Assembly (NCBI GenBank): GCA_011522905.1
Contig: WTIB01000138.1
Coordinates: 1-21,000, forward strand
Direction: 5' to 3'
DNA: 21,000 bases
Origin: Crocinitomicaceae bacterium
Lineage (GTDB): Bacteria; Bacteroidota; Bacteroidia; Flavobacteriales_D; Crocinitomicaceae
Shown here: positions 7,282-14,502 of the stretch, in pieces
Layout of the letters: each line of letters begins with the position of its first letter
Numbering within the stretch: the first letter of the stretch is position 1
Notes under the pieces: model-generated
Seen by the model: the letters and a program-made list of their open reading frames with translations, nothing else
What the model was told of the DNA's origin: nothing
Databases searched by the model: none
Translations under genes and position numbers: made by a program

Positions 7282-9936
7282 GTTAACAAATCCACTTTTT
7301 TGCTCTGCGGTATAAGGGTTTGCACAACTTTTATAGGTAAATACATAAGTATAAATTCCATCTGGACAGACAACTCCTTTATATGTTCCATCCCATCCAT
7401 TTTCAATCATATCAGACTTGTGAACCATTTCACCCCATCTATTGAATATTTTAAGCTCCCACTCTATCATTTCAAAATCTGTGACTACATTAAAAATGTC
7501 ATTCACCCCATCACCATCTGGAATGAATGTATTTGGTGCGTAAATCACAAAGGGTTCCACAAATACCTCCTGTCGAATTGAGTCACTACATCCATATTCA
7601 TTGTAAACAACTTGTAGAGGGTAATCTGTTCCGTCATTTAAATAAGCATGCGTGAAGTTTGGATCGGAACTAGTGAATTGATTTTGATCGAAAAAATAGA
7701 AATAAGTCGTCCCTCCAATTGATTGATCAATAAACGAAACCTCATTATCACAAACATCAACATTTTGAGGATTTACCTGAAAACCTGCAACTGGAGAGGG
7801 GTGTACGGTAAAAATATCTTGCTGCATTTCATATAGAGTATCAATACAGCCCTCCAAAGAGATTACCGTTAAACCAACACTGTAATTCCCAACTTCAGTG
7901 TAAATATGTGTTGGATTAAATTCTTCAGAACCTGTACCATCTCCAAAATCCCAATAAAAGATTGCAGGGCCATCAACAGTGCTCAAATTTATAAATTGAG
8001 CCAAACTAGGGGCGCAAAATAACCCGTCTAAATAATCAAAATCAATTGTTGGTTCGGCATAAACATAAATCATTTCACTTATGGTATCTGAGCAATTTTC
8101 ATATGTCCCACTTAATTGAACCTCATGAAAACCGGGAGAATCAAATTGTATTCCCGAAATTGTTAATGCATTTGATGAATTTACTGAAGCGCTTTGCCCA
8201 AAATCCCACAAATATTCCGCCCCAGAAGGCCCGCTTACTTGTGCCTGAAAATTATATAGACCATCCGTAATACATAATGAATCATTATTGGTAAAATCTA
8301 ATACAATAGGTTCATTTAATGTGATTTCTATACTTGCGGTATCTGAGCAATTGGACACTGACTCTCCTATAAGCTGAATAGAATATGTTCCAGATGATGT
8401 ATAAGTATACACTGGGGCCGATATACTACTTTCATCTGAGTTTGGACCATTGTTGCCAAAATTCCATAGAAGTGAATTCACATTTGAATAATCACTCTCA
8501 AAACTTATGGTTAAACCTATACATTCAATTTCGTCAGGAATCAGAATATCAACCTCGGCTTGTGGGACAACAAACACGGAATCCTCGAAAGACGTATTGC
8601 AATCTCCATCATCACCATTTAAGATCACAGTATGATAACCAGGACTTAAAAAGGAAATATCTGGTATATCAATACCATTCCAATTATCAATACTTGCATC
8701 ACCATCTAATTGCCAATCAAAATTCGCAGACATGTTGCTTGAGATGCCGATAAATTCAAAATTATTGCCCAAAATACATAATGAATCTTCCGCCTCCCAT
8801 TCCAGAGAGAAAGGATTATTCACCGTAATATTCATGTATGCCGTATCAGTGCACTCTGATCCTGGATTTACAATAAGTTGGGCAACGTAATCTCCAGGTG
8901 AAGGATAAGTGAACACAGGGGCAAATGAATTACTCACATCGGTACTTGTTCCCGAAACACCGAAGTCCCATGCATAACTTGAACCGCCGTATGAATTATT
9001 TTCAAATTCTACAGTTAATCCTTGACAATAAGAAATAAAACTACTCAACTCATCTTGATCCGGTAAAATAGCTTGCATAGTGATATTGCAATCAAATACT
9101 TTGAATAAAAAATCTCTAATGGTTTCACCTATAAGTTGTCCATCTCTGAACTCTTGTACCCTAACTCCCACTACCATTAAACCTATAATGCTGGGGTTTA
9201 CGGTAAATAATCCATTATTATCTATTGAACTCACAGAGCCAGGACCCAATGGTTCGTTGGCATTAAAGCCTCCTATCCACTGAACAGGGAAATAAGGAGG
9301 TGGGGGCGCCTGATTTGGCGCAGGATCAAATGAACTAGCACCAGTGTATGGTGATACCAAACTATATACTAATAAATCACCATCCGGATCAACTGCGGAG
9401 TGATCAAACACCAATTCTTCTCCTACACATAATAATGTCGGTGGATAGAATGAAAACCGGGGACTACTATTACTGACAATTCCAGTTTCCGTTCCAGGAA
9501 CATGAGTCGTAAGTGTTAATCCCGTATCATCAGGGTTGACAATATTCATAACGTTTGGCCCCCTACAGCACCTTTGGTAAGAAACGGTGTAACCGCCAGC
9601 AATAGGTGGAAGGTTTAAGGTCTTTTCATAAATGGCTCTTTGCACACAAACGTCAGTTGGAGCAGTAGCACAAGGATTGTTGAAGTCAATTGGCAATGTG
9701 ATATAGCCTGGAAAAAAAACATCTACATTCTGTATGAGTGTGTTGTTGTTATAAACAGCTAGCTTGAGTGGGTCATCAAACCAGGCCCCTTCAGCATTAC
9801 AGTCTCTGTAGATCGTAATGTAAAATTTGTAATTACCACCACCTAGATCATCATAATAGATATCCCCGCCAATAATATGATCGGCACGGCTTGAAAAAGC
9901 AAGGATTAAAAAAAAGAATGTGAAGATCCCTTTCAT
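7270..9936 (-). CDS. secreted PKD-repeat protein with T9SS type B (gliding-motility-associated) C-terminal domain
   Basis: An 888-residue exported protein. Signal peptide residues 1-18 (KGIFTFFFLILAFSSRADH region). Residues 19-285 form a Cys-containing N-terminal module (YQRCCRGPN at 120-128, DHSAVDPDGDLL at 178-189) that I have seen described only as part of Bacteroidota surface proteins. Six PKD-like units follow, with cores YAWDFG (321-326), FDWQLDG (406-412), LLWNFG (489-494), YLWDFG (575-580), FYWDFGDG (660-667) and a degenerate FYFFDQN (746-752). Residues 799-888 are a CHU_C/gliding-motility C-terminal domain (APNTFIPDGDGVNDIF, FNRWGEMV, GWDGTYKG, PDGIYTY), the type B signal for type IX secretion. 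The product should be displayed or released at the cell surface; adhesion is inferred. It lies 26 bp downstream of an SDR gene. Confidence 0.9.
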   Translation of the reverse strand: MKGIFTFFFLILAFSSRADHIIGGDIYYDDLGGGNYKFYITIYRDCNAEGAWFDDPLKLAVYNNNTLIQNVDVFFPGYITLPIDFNNPCATAPTDVCVQRAIYEKTLNLPPIAGGYTVSYQRCCRGPNVMNIVNPDDTGLTLTTHVPGTETGIVSNSSPRFSFYPPTLLCVGEELVFDHSAVDPDGDLLVYSLVSPYTGASSFDPAPNQAPPPPYFPVQWIGGFNANEPLGPGSVSSIDNNGLFTVNPSIIGLMVVGVRVQEFRDGQLIGETIRDFLFKVFDCNITMQAILPDQDELSSFISYCQGLTVEFENNSYGGSSYAWDFGVSGTSTDVSNSFAPVFTYPSPGDYVAQLIVNPGSECTDTAYMNITVNNPFSLEWEAEDSLCILGNNFEFIGISSNMSANFDWQLDGDASIDNWNGIDIPDISFLSPGYHTVILNGDDGDCNTSFEDSVFVVPQAEVDILIPDEIECIGLTISFESDYSNVNSLLWNFGNNGPNSDESSISAPVYTYTSSGTYSIQLIGESVSNCSDTASIEITLNEPIVLDFTNNDSLCITDGLYNFQAQVSGPSGAEYLWDFGQSASVNSSNALTISGIQFDSPGFHEVQLSGTYENCSDTISEMIYVYAEPTIDFDYLDGLFCAPSLAQFINLSTVDGPAIFYWDFGDGTGSEEFNPTHIYTEVGNYSVGLTVISLEGCIDTLYEMQQDIFTVHPSPVAGFQVNPQNVDVCDNEVSFIDQSIGGTTYFYFFDQNQFTSSDPNFTHAYLNDGTDYPLQVVYNEYGCSDSIRQEVFVEPFVIYAPNTFIPDGDGVNDIFNVVTDFEMIEWELKIFNRWGEMVHKSDMIENGWDGTYKGVVCPDGIYTYVFTYKSCANPYTAEQKSGFVNLIR
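8083..8352 (-). repeat. two copies of a 15-bp direct repeat within the PKD gene
   Basis: The bases GGTATCTGAGCAATT occur at 8083-8097 and 8338-8352 (plus-strand reading). Both encode the N-C-S-D-T ends of PKD-like units. A shorter pair, CATAATGAATC, marks the D-S-L-C-I starts of units 2 and 4. These are remnants of domain duplication, not a mobile repeat. Confidence 0.7.
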
Positions 9937-9962
9937 AGTTAGTAATTAGACGAAAAAATCAG

Positions 9963-10760
9963 CTATGTGTTGTTTATTTCTACATCCCAAATTGACATTT
10001 CGTAATCAAACCCAAATTTGTTTACAAATTTTGAGCCATCTATTGACTTTCCCTTTCCTTCGTCAATGAAATGTAATTCTTGTTTAAAATATTTTTTAGC
10101 AAATGCATTGTAATATTCTTTGCGAGATGGATGATTTGGATGGCTTATATTAAAGATTTCTCCTGTTCCACGCACCTCAAAAAGCATCATTATCACCCTT
10201 AAAACATCCCTTCTATGCACTAGATTTACTGGGGTTCTACCACCTTCAATTAGATTCTTTTTCAATAAATATTTAGTTGGATGACGATCTTCTGATATTA
10301 ATCCTGAAAGACGTAGAATAGTGCAGGCTTTTGGAAATGCTCTTTTCACTTCTTGCTCTGCCTTGTAGACTACATGTTGCTCATTAACGATTGATTCCTC
10401 ATTTATGTGTCCTTCCTTGTTTTGATAAACGCCTGTACTACTCGTAAATATGAATTGTTTGACTTGTTCTGATTGTTTACATATCTTTTTGATGAACCCT
10501 ACATAATTTTCTGTACTACTTGGTGGTAGCATTACGCAAATAATATCAAAACTAATATTACTTATAGCGGGATGTAAATCATACGTATTGGATAAAAAGT
10601 GGATTTGTTCAATTTTATCATCAAAACTCGACCATTTCGAAATATTTCGTGTTGCTATATGAATCAAGTAATCATTTTCTGATAACTCACGTAACAATTC
10701 AGTCCCGAGCCAACCAACTCCAAATAAAAGAATCCTTTTCTTATTTATAGTGACACTCAA
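9963..10760 (-). CDS. NAD(P)-binding extended-SDR protein, YeeZ/NAD-epimerase-like, TTG start
   Basis: A 265-residue cytoplasmic Rossmann-fold protein. The N-terminal strand RILLFGVGWLGTELLREL carries the dinucleotide motif G-V-G-W-L-G (14-19). FTSSTGVYQNKEG (105-117) matches the active-site strand of atypical epimerases, and ILRLSGL (148-154) and NLVHRRDVLRVI (179-190) match later SDR landmarks. The classical YxxxK dyad is not clearly present (Y132-K133 only), so it may be non-catalytic or act differently from UDP-sugar epimerases. The only start giving the full Rossmann strand is TTG at 10760; the next Met is residue 77. The PKD gene follows after 26 bp. Substrate unknown. Confidence 0.8.
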   Translation of the reverse strand: MSVTINKKRILLFGVGWLGTELLRELSENDYLIHIATRNISKWSSFDDKIEQIHFLSNTYDLHPAISNISFDIICVMLPPSSTENYVGFIKKICKQSEQVKQFIFTSSTGVYQNKEGHINEESIVNEQHVVYKAEQEVKRAFPKACTILRLSGLISEDRHPTKYLLKKNLIEGGRTPVNLVHRRDVLRVIMMLFEVRGTGEIFNISHPNHPSRKEYYNAFAKKYFKQELHFIDEGKGKSIDGSKFVNKFGFDYEMSIWDVEINNT

Positions 10761-10850
10761 GGTATTTACTTATTAGTTCACAAAGAAAAACAAATTGGAA
10801 AGAAATAAGAAATTGAACAGCCCATCCCAATGATTTGTTTGTAGTATTTT

Positions 10851-10858
10851 TACCTTTG
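10851..10858 (+). promoter_or_regulatory. TAnnTTTG-type -7 box upstream of lpd
   Basis: TACCTTTG matches the Bacteroidota -7 consensus and ends 17 nt before the lpd ATG, in the 115-bp divergent gap shared with the SDR gene. TTTG copies lie upstream at 10834-10837 and 10838-10841, but closer than the usual -33 spacing. No other structure is obvious in this gap. Confidence 0.45.
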
Positions 10859-10875
10859 TAAAAATTTTCATCGAT

Positions 10876-12273
10876 ATGTACGACGTAATTGTAATTGGTT
10901 CTGGCCCTGGAGGATATGTAGCGGCAATTAGATGTGCCCAATTGGGTATGAAAACAGCTTTAGTTGAAAAATATGATACGCTCGGAGGGACTTGTCTTAA
11001 TGTGGGATGTATTCCGTCAAAGGCATTATTAGATTCTTCTGAACATTTTCACAACGCAGCGCATACGTTTGATAAGCATGGTATTGACCTTAATGATTTA
11101 AAGGTGAATCTTGATCAAATGATGAAAAGGAAAAACGAAGTCATTAGTCAAACCTGTGATGGTGTCAAATTCCTTATGGATAAAAATAAAATAGATGTAC
11201 TTCATGGTCTAGGCTCATTCATCGATAAAAACACAGTACAAGTCACGGGTAAAGACAAAAAATCAAGTGAATACAAAACGAAGAACGTAATCATCGCCAC
11301 AGGTTCTAAACCTAACTTTTTTGCCGGTATGGAACCAGACAAAAAACGTATAATCACCTCAACAGAAGCATTGAATTTGAAAGAAATTCCGAAAAAAATG
11401 TTGGTGATTGGGGGTGGTGTAATCGGTTTAGAATTAGGTTCAGTATACAAAAGGTTAGGAAGTCAAGTAGAGGTTGTGGAGTATTCTTCGAGAATACTTT
11501 CAGCTATGGATGAAACCATAGGTAAGGAATATTCAAAAATCCTCAAAAAAGAAGGTTTCAAGTTGCATTTAGAACATAAAGTTCAGAGTGTGGTAAACAA
11601 AGGAGATCATGTTATCTTAAAAGCACTCAATAAAAAAGATCAAGAGGTGGAAATGGAGGCCGATTATTGCCTTGTTGCTGTAGGAAGGAAACCCTATACC
11701 GAAGGCTTAAACCTCGAAAAAGCTGGGTTAAAAGTGAACGAGAGAGGCCAAATCGAAATCAACGAAAACATGCAAACCTCAGTTTCAAATATATACGCAA
11801 TCGGTGATGTTGTTAAAGGGGCTATGCTGGCTCATAAGGCTGAAGAGGAGGGCGTCTATGTAGCTGAATTTTTGGCAGGACAAAAACCTCATATTAATCA
11901 CAACTTAATTCCTGGAGTTGTCTACACATGGCCTGAGGTCGCCGCTGTCGGTAAGACTGAACAAGAACTAAAAAACGGAAATATCGAATATAAATCAGGT
12001 ATTTTTCCGATTAGGGCTTTAGGACGTGCACGCGCAAGTATGGATATCAGTGGCATGATTAAGATATTGGCTGACAAGAAAACTGACGAGATCCTGGGTG
12101 TTCACATGATTGCCCCAAGAGCTGCAGATTTAATTATGGAAGCAGTGACGGCAATGGAATACCGAGCTTCAGCTGAGGATCTTGCTAGAATATGTCACCC
12201 TCACCCAACCTATACAGAAGCCATCAAAGAAGCTGCACTAGCTGCTACAGATGATAGGGCACTTCATATTTAA
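10876..12273 (+). CDS. lpd: dihydrolipoyl dehydrogenase (E3)
   Basis: Flavoprotein that re-oxidises dihydrolipoamide with NAD+ in 2-oxoacid dehydrogenase complexes or the glycine cleavage system. The 465-residue protein begins with the FAD Rossmann motif IGSGPGG (7-13), followed by the redox-active disulfide in GGTCLNVGCIPSK (Cys40, Cys45). The NAD-binding motif MLVIGGGVIGLELGS lies in the centre, a second FAD motif is at IYAIGDVV, and the interface catalytic pair His443-Glu448 sits in CHPHPTYTE. Length and all catalytic residues are standard. No E1 or E2 gene is nearby, so it is a stand-alone E3. Its TAA stop shares a TTAA palindrome with the convergent aroE. Confidence 0.96.
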   Translation: MYDVIVIGSGPGGYVAAIRCAQLGMKTALVEKYDTLGGTCLNVGCIPSKALLDSSEHFHNAAHTFDKHGIDLNDLKVNLDQMMKRKNEVISQTCDGVKFLMDKNKIDVLHGLGSFIDKNTVQVTGKDKKSSEYKTKNVIIATGSKPNFFAGMEPDKKRIITSTEALNLKEIPKKMLVIGGGVIGLELGSVYKRLGSQVEVVEYSSRILSAMDETIGKEYSKILKKEGFKLHLEHKVQSVVNKGDHVILKALNKKDQEVEMEADYCLVAVGRKPYTEGLNLEKAGLKVNERGQIEINENMQTSVSNIYAIGDVVKGAMLAHKAEEEGVYVAEFLAGQKPHINHNLIPGVVYTWPEVAAVGKTEQELKNGNIEYKSGIFPIRALGRARASMDISGMIKILADKKTDEILGVHMIAPRAADLIMEAVTAMEYRASAEDLARICHPHPTYTEAIKEAALAATDDRALHI

Positions 12274-13016
12274 GATTCATTCCAGATCTTCCAACTTTTC
12301 ATGGCCTGCTCTTTGAGCATGCTTAAACCGTTCAAGGTTTGTGCTCCTTGTTGCTCAGCTCTTTTCAAAAATAGTGTTTGAGATGGATTGTAAATTAAAT
12401 CAATCACTAAATGTTCTGAAGATAAATATTGATAAGGAAAGGAAATCTCATCCCCTATCAAAGGATAACTTCCAACAGGTGTGCAATTCACAATGAGCTT
12501 ACATGCATCAAGCATGTAATTATTAATTTCTTGATAAGTAAATACATTGTCTTCTGGAACAGGTTTCCGGGAAATAAAAACTACCTCTATTCCTATGCTT
12601 TTCAATACGTATTCAATAGCTCTCGATGCGCCTCCTGTTCCCAAAACCAAGGCCTTTTCGTGTTTATTGGTTAAAAAAGGTTTAATGCTTTGATGAAAGC
12701 CAAAAGCATCTGTATTATGACCAAAAGTCCTGTTGTTTTTGATATGAATTGTATTAACTGCACCTATGTCTTTTACCTCATCAGAGACTTCATGCAAAAA
12801 AGGTATCACTTCAATTTTGTAGGGAATTGTAACATTTAAGCCCCTATATTGATAAACATCCTCTTTAAAAAAATTCTTGAGCTCATTAACCCCTATAAAT
12901 TCCAAATTATGGTATGTATAATCTAGATGGTTTAATGAGAAATATTCCGTAAAGAATTGTTTAGAAAAGGAATGTTCTAGTGATTTACCTATAAGACCAT
13001 AGTGGTGCATTGACAT
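12270..13016 (-). CDS. aroE: shikimate dehydrogenase
   Basis: Reduces 3-dehydroshikimate to shikimate with NADPH in the chorismate (aromatic amino acid) pathway. From ATG 13016 the protein has 248 residues. It shows substrate-binding GKSLEHSFS near the N-terminus, NVTIPYK with the catalytic lysine, HNTDAFGF with the conserved Asp, the nucleotide motif VLGTGGASRA, IDLIYNPSQT, and the C-terminal NGLSMLKEQA. It is slightly shorter than the roughly 270 residues of the E. coli enzyme. Three starts are possible: TTG 13022, ATG 13016 and ATG 13010. A TACTTTTG box at 13027-13020 overlaps the TTG and makes it unlikely; 13010 (MHHYGLIG) would leave a few bases of leader. Divergent from rsgA. Confidence 0.93.
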   Translation of the reverse strand: MSMHHYGLIGKSLEHSFSKQFFTEYFSLNHLDYTYHNLEFIGVNELKNFFKEDVYQYRGLNVTIPYKIEVIPFLHEVSDEVKDIGAVNTIHIKNNRTFGHNTDAFGFHQSIKPFLTNKHEKALVLGTGGASRAIEYVLKSIGIEVVFISRKPVPEDNVFTYQEINNYMLDACKLIVNCTPVGSYPLIGDEISFPYQYLSSEHLVIDLIYNPSQTLFLKRAEQQGAQTLNGLSMLKEQAMKSWKIWNES

Positions 13017-13019
13017 ATT

Positions 13020-13027
13020 CAAAAGTA
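13020..13027 (-). promoter_or_regulatory. TAnnTTTG-type -7 box immediately before the aroE start
   Basis: TACTTTTG on the minus strand ends only 3 nt before the ATG at 13016. If it is the active promoter, the transcript would start at or inside the first codons, favouring a leaderless mRNA or the ATG at 13010. No -33 TTG is evident. Confidence 0.35.
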
Positions 13028-13069
13028 CAACTATTCCTTTGTTTTCTTTTCAATAAAGATCAAGTAAGC

Positions 13070-13077
13070 TATTTTTG
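13070..13077 (+). promoter_or_regulatory. TAnnTTTG-type -7 box immediately before the rsgA start
   Basis: TATTTTTG matches the -7 consensus and ends 4 nt before the rsgA ATG at 13082. As with aroE and the aldehyde dehydrogenase, this would predict a near-leaderless transcript. A T-rich stretch lies about 18 nt upstream, but there is no clear TTG. Confidence 0.35.
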
Positions 13078-13081
13078 CTCC

Positions 13082-14029
13082 ATGCGGGGTTTAGTGATGA
13101 AATCAACTGGTAAATGGTATAGAGTCCTTTTGGATTCAGGCAATACCGTAAATGCAACCATCAAAGGAAAGCTTCGACTAAAAGGCATCAAAACGACAAA
13201 CCCAATTTCTGCAGGAGATTTTGTACAGTTAATAAACAATAAAAGTGGAGATGAAGATCATTACATTATTCAGTCTATAGAGGATCGAAAAAATTATTTG
13301 GTCCGAAAATCCACGAACCTGAGCAAGCAGATGCAAATTATTGCTGCAAATATTGATCGTGTTTATTTGATTGCGACGCTCAAATCACCCGTAACACAAA
13401 TTGCATTCATAGACCGATTTCTGGTGGCAGCTGAGTCATTTAGAATCCCTACTACAATTTTATTTAACAAAACAGACCTCTACAGTTCAACTGAAATAAA
13501 CCAGCTGAAAAAACTAGAAAACCTATATTCAAAAATCGGGTATTCTTGTCATAGAATTATTGCTCAAAACAAAGACACTATTTCTTTTCTGATAGAAGAA
13601 ATTAAAAATCATAAAGTAATGATTTCAGGGAATAGTGGGGTTGGAAAGACAACCTTGGTGAATTCGCTTGACCCTGAATTGAAACTGCGTGTTGGGGAAA
13701 TTTCTACTTCTCACGAACAAGGTAAGCACACAACCACATTTGCAGAAATGCATCCCATAAAAAGTGGTGGTTACATCATCGACACTCCTGGAATTCGGGC
13801 ATTTGGCCTGGTCGACTTGGAGAAAGAACATTATGCACATTATTTCCCTGAAATGCGAACGCTTTTAGGTAGCTGTAAGTTTCACAATTGTCTTCATCTT
13901 GAAGAACCAAGTTGCGCGATTAAATCTGCAGTTAAAAACGGTGATATTCATGAATCAAGATATATCAGCTACCTTCAACTCATGAACGAGGATACTCAAG
14001 ATCCTTATCGCAGAAATGAATTCAAATGA
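13082..14029 (+). CDS. rsgA: ribosome small-subunit biogenesis GTPase RsgA
   Basis: Circularly permuted GTPase that acts late in 30S subunit maturation. I chose ATG 13082 (MRGLVMKSTGKWY, 315 residues), because the family begins with this 'stress-tolerant' OB-fold strand; an upstream reading from 13010 adds 24 residues that run through the aroE promoter region. OB-fold residues 1-80; then G4 NKTD (129-132) precedes G1 GNSGVGKT (183-190) and G3 DTPG (234-237), the permuted order diagnostic of the family. The C-terminal zinc site is Cys265, Cys270, His272, Cys278 (C-x4-C-x-H-x5-C). Its TGA overlaps the dtd ATG by 4 bases (ATGA), so the two are probably translationally coupled. Confidence 0.95.
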   Translation: MRGLVMKSTGKWYRVLLDSGNTVNATIKGKLRLKGIKTTNPISAGDFVQLINNKSGDEDHYIIQSIEDRKNYLVRKSTNLSKQMQIIAANIDRVYLIATLKSPVTQIAFIDRFLVAAESFRIPTTILFNKTDLYSSTEINQLKKLENLYSKIGYSCHRIIAQNKDTISFLIEEIKNHKVMISGNSGVGKTTLVNSLDPELKLRVGEISTSHEQGKHTTTFAEMHPIKSGGYIIDTPGIRAFGLVDLEKEHYAHYFPEMRTLLGSCKFHNCLHLEEPSCAIKSAVKNGDIHESRYISYLQLMNEDTQDPYRRNEFK

Positions 14030-14478
14030 AGATATTAATCCAACGTGTAAGCCATGCATCAATAGAAGTTGAGCATACATTGCATGCACAAATAAAATCA
14101 GGCTTGTTAATCTTTTTAGGAATTGAAAAGGACGATGATTCTTCCGACGTGGATTATCTAGTAGGTAAAAGCGCTGCCCTTCGCATTTTCAATGACCCAG
14201 ATGGTAAAATGAATTTGTCTATTCAAGATGTAGGTGGTGAAGCTCTTATTGTAAGTCAATTTACATTGCATGCCAGTACGAAAAAAGGAAATAGACCAAG
14301 CTATGTAAAAGCAGCGAGACCAGAACATGCAATCCCTTTGTATGAATACTTCATTCAAAAAATGAATCTGGAGCTACCTGAAAAAGTTAAATCTGGTGTT
14401 TTTGGAGCGGATATGAAAATACAGCTACTCAATGATGGCCCAGTAACGATAATGATTGATTCTAAAAATAAAGAATAA
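14026..14478 (+). CDS. dtd: D-aminoacyl-tRNA deacylase
   Basis: Hydrolyses D-aminoacyl-tRNAs (and Gly-tRNA-Ala), a proofreading step in translation. The 150-residue protein starts MKILIQRVSHASIEV and carries the signature SQFTL (77-81), GNRPSY (88-93, the usual KGxRPSF region), SGVFGADM (123-130) and LNDGPVT (135-141, replacing the more common NxGPxT). Length is standard, and the enzyme is a cytoplasmic dimer in known members. It overlaps rsgA by 4 bases. From memory, rsgA-dtd adjacency recurs in Bacteroidota, usually followed by a MazG-like pyrophosphohydrolase, which is absent here. The next gene is an aldehyde dehydrogenase. Confidence 0.95.
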   Translation: MKILIQRVSHASIEVEHTLHAQIKSGLLIFLGIEKDDDSSDVDYLVGKSAALRIFNDPDGKMNLSIQDVGGEALIVSQFTLHASTKKGNRPSYVKAARPEHAIPLYEYFIQKMNLELPEKVKSGVFGADMKIQLLNDGPVTIMIDSKNKE

Positions 14479-14491
14479 GTAGCCTTTTTGT

Positions 14492-14499
14492 TACATTTG
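14492..14499 (+). promoter_or_regulatory. TAnnTTTG-type -7 box just before the aldehyde dehydrogenase start
   Basis: TACATTTG matches the consensus and ends 3 nt before ATG 14503. It overlaps the alternative TTG-initiated reading of the gene (TTG 14488), which argues for the ATG if the box is used. No clear -33 TTG. Confidence 0.3.
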
Positions 14500-14502
14500 G
14501 GT

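Noticed and set aside
7300..9283. Plus-strand open frames opposite the PKD gene
   Set aside because: Antisense to a strongly supported coding sequence, with compositions typical of reverse-strand artefacts.
10741..10941. Minus-strand frame of 66 codons overlapping the lpd start
   Set aside because: It runs across the divergent promoter region and into lpd, starts inside lpd, and has no signal or domain.
13010..13081. Extended N-terminus of RsgA from an upstream ATG
   Set aside because: The extra 24 residues overlap the aroE start and both promoter-like boxes and do not match the family, whose proteins begin at the MRGLVMKSTG strand.
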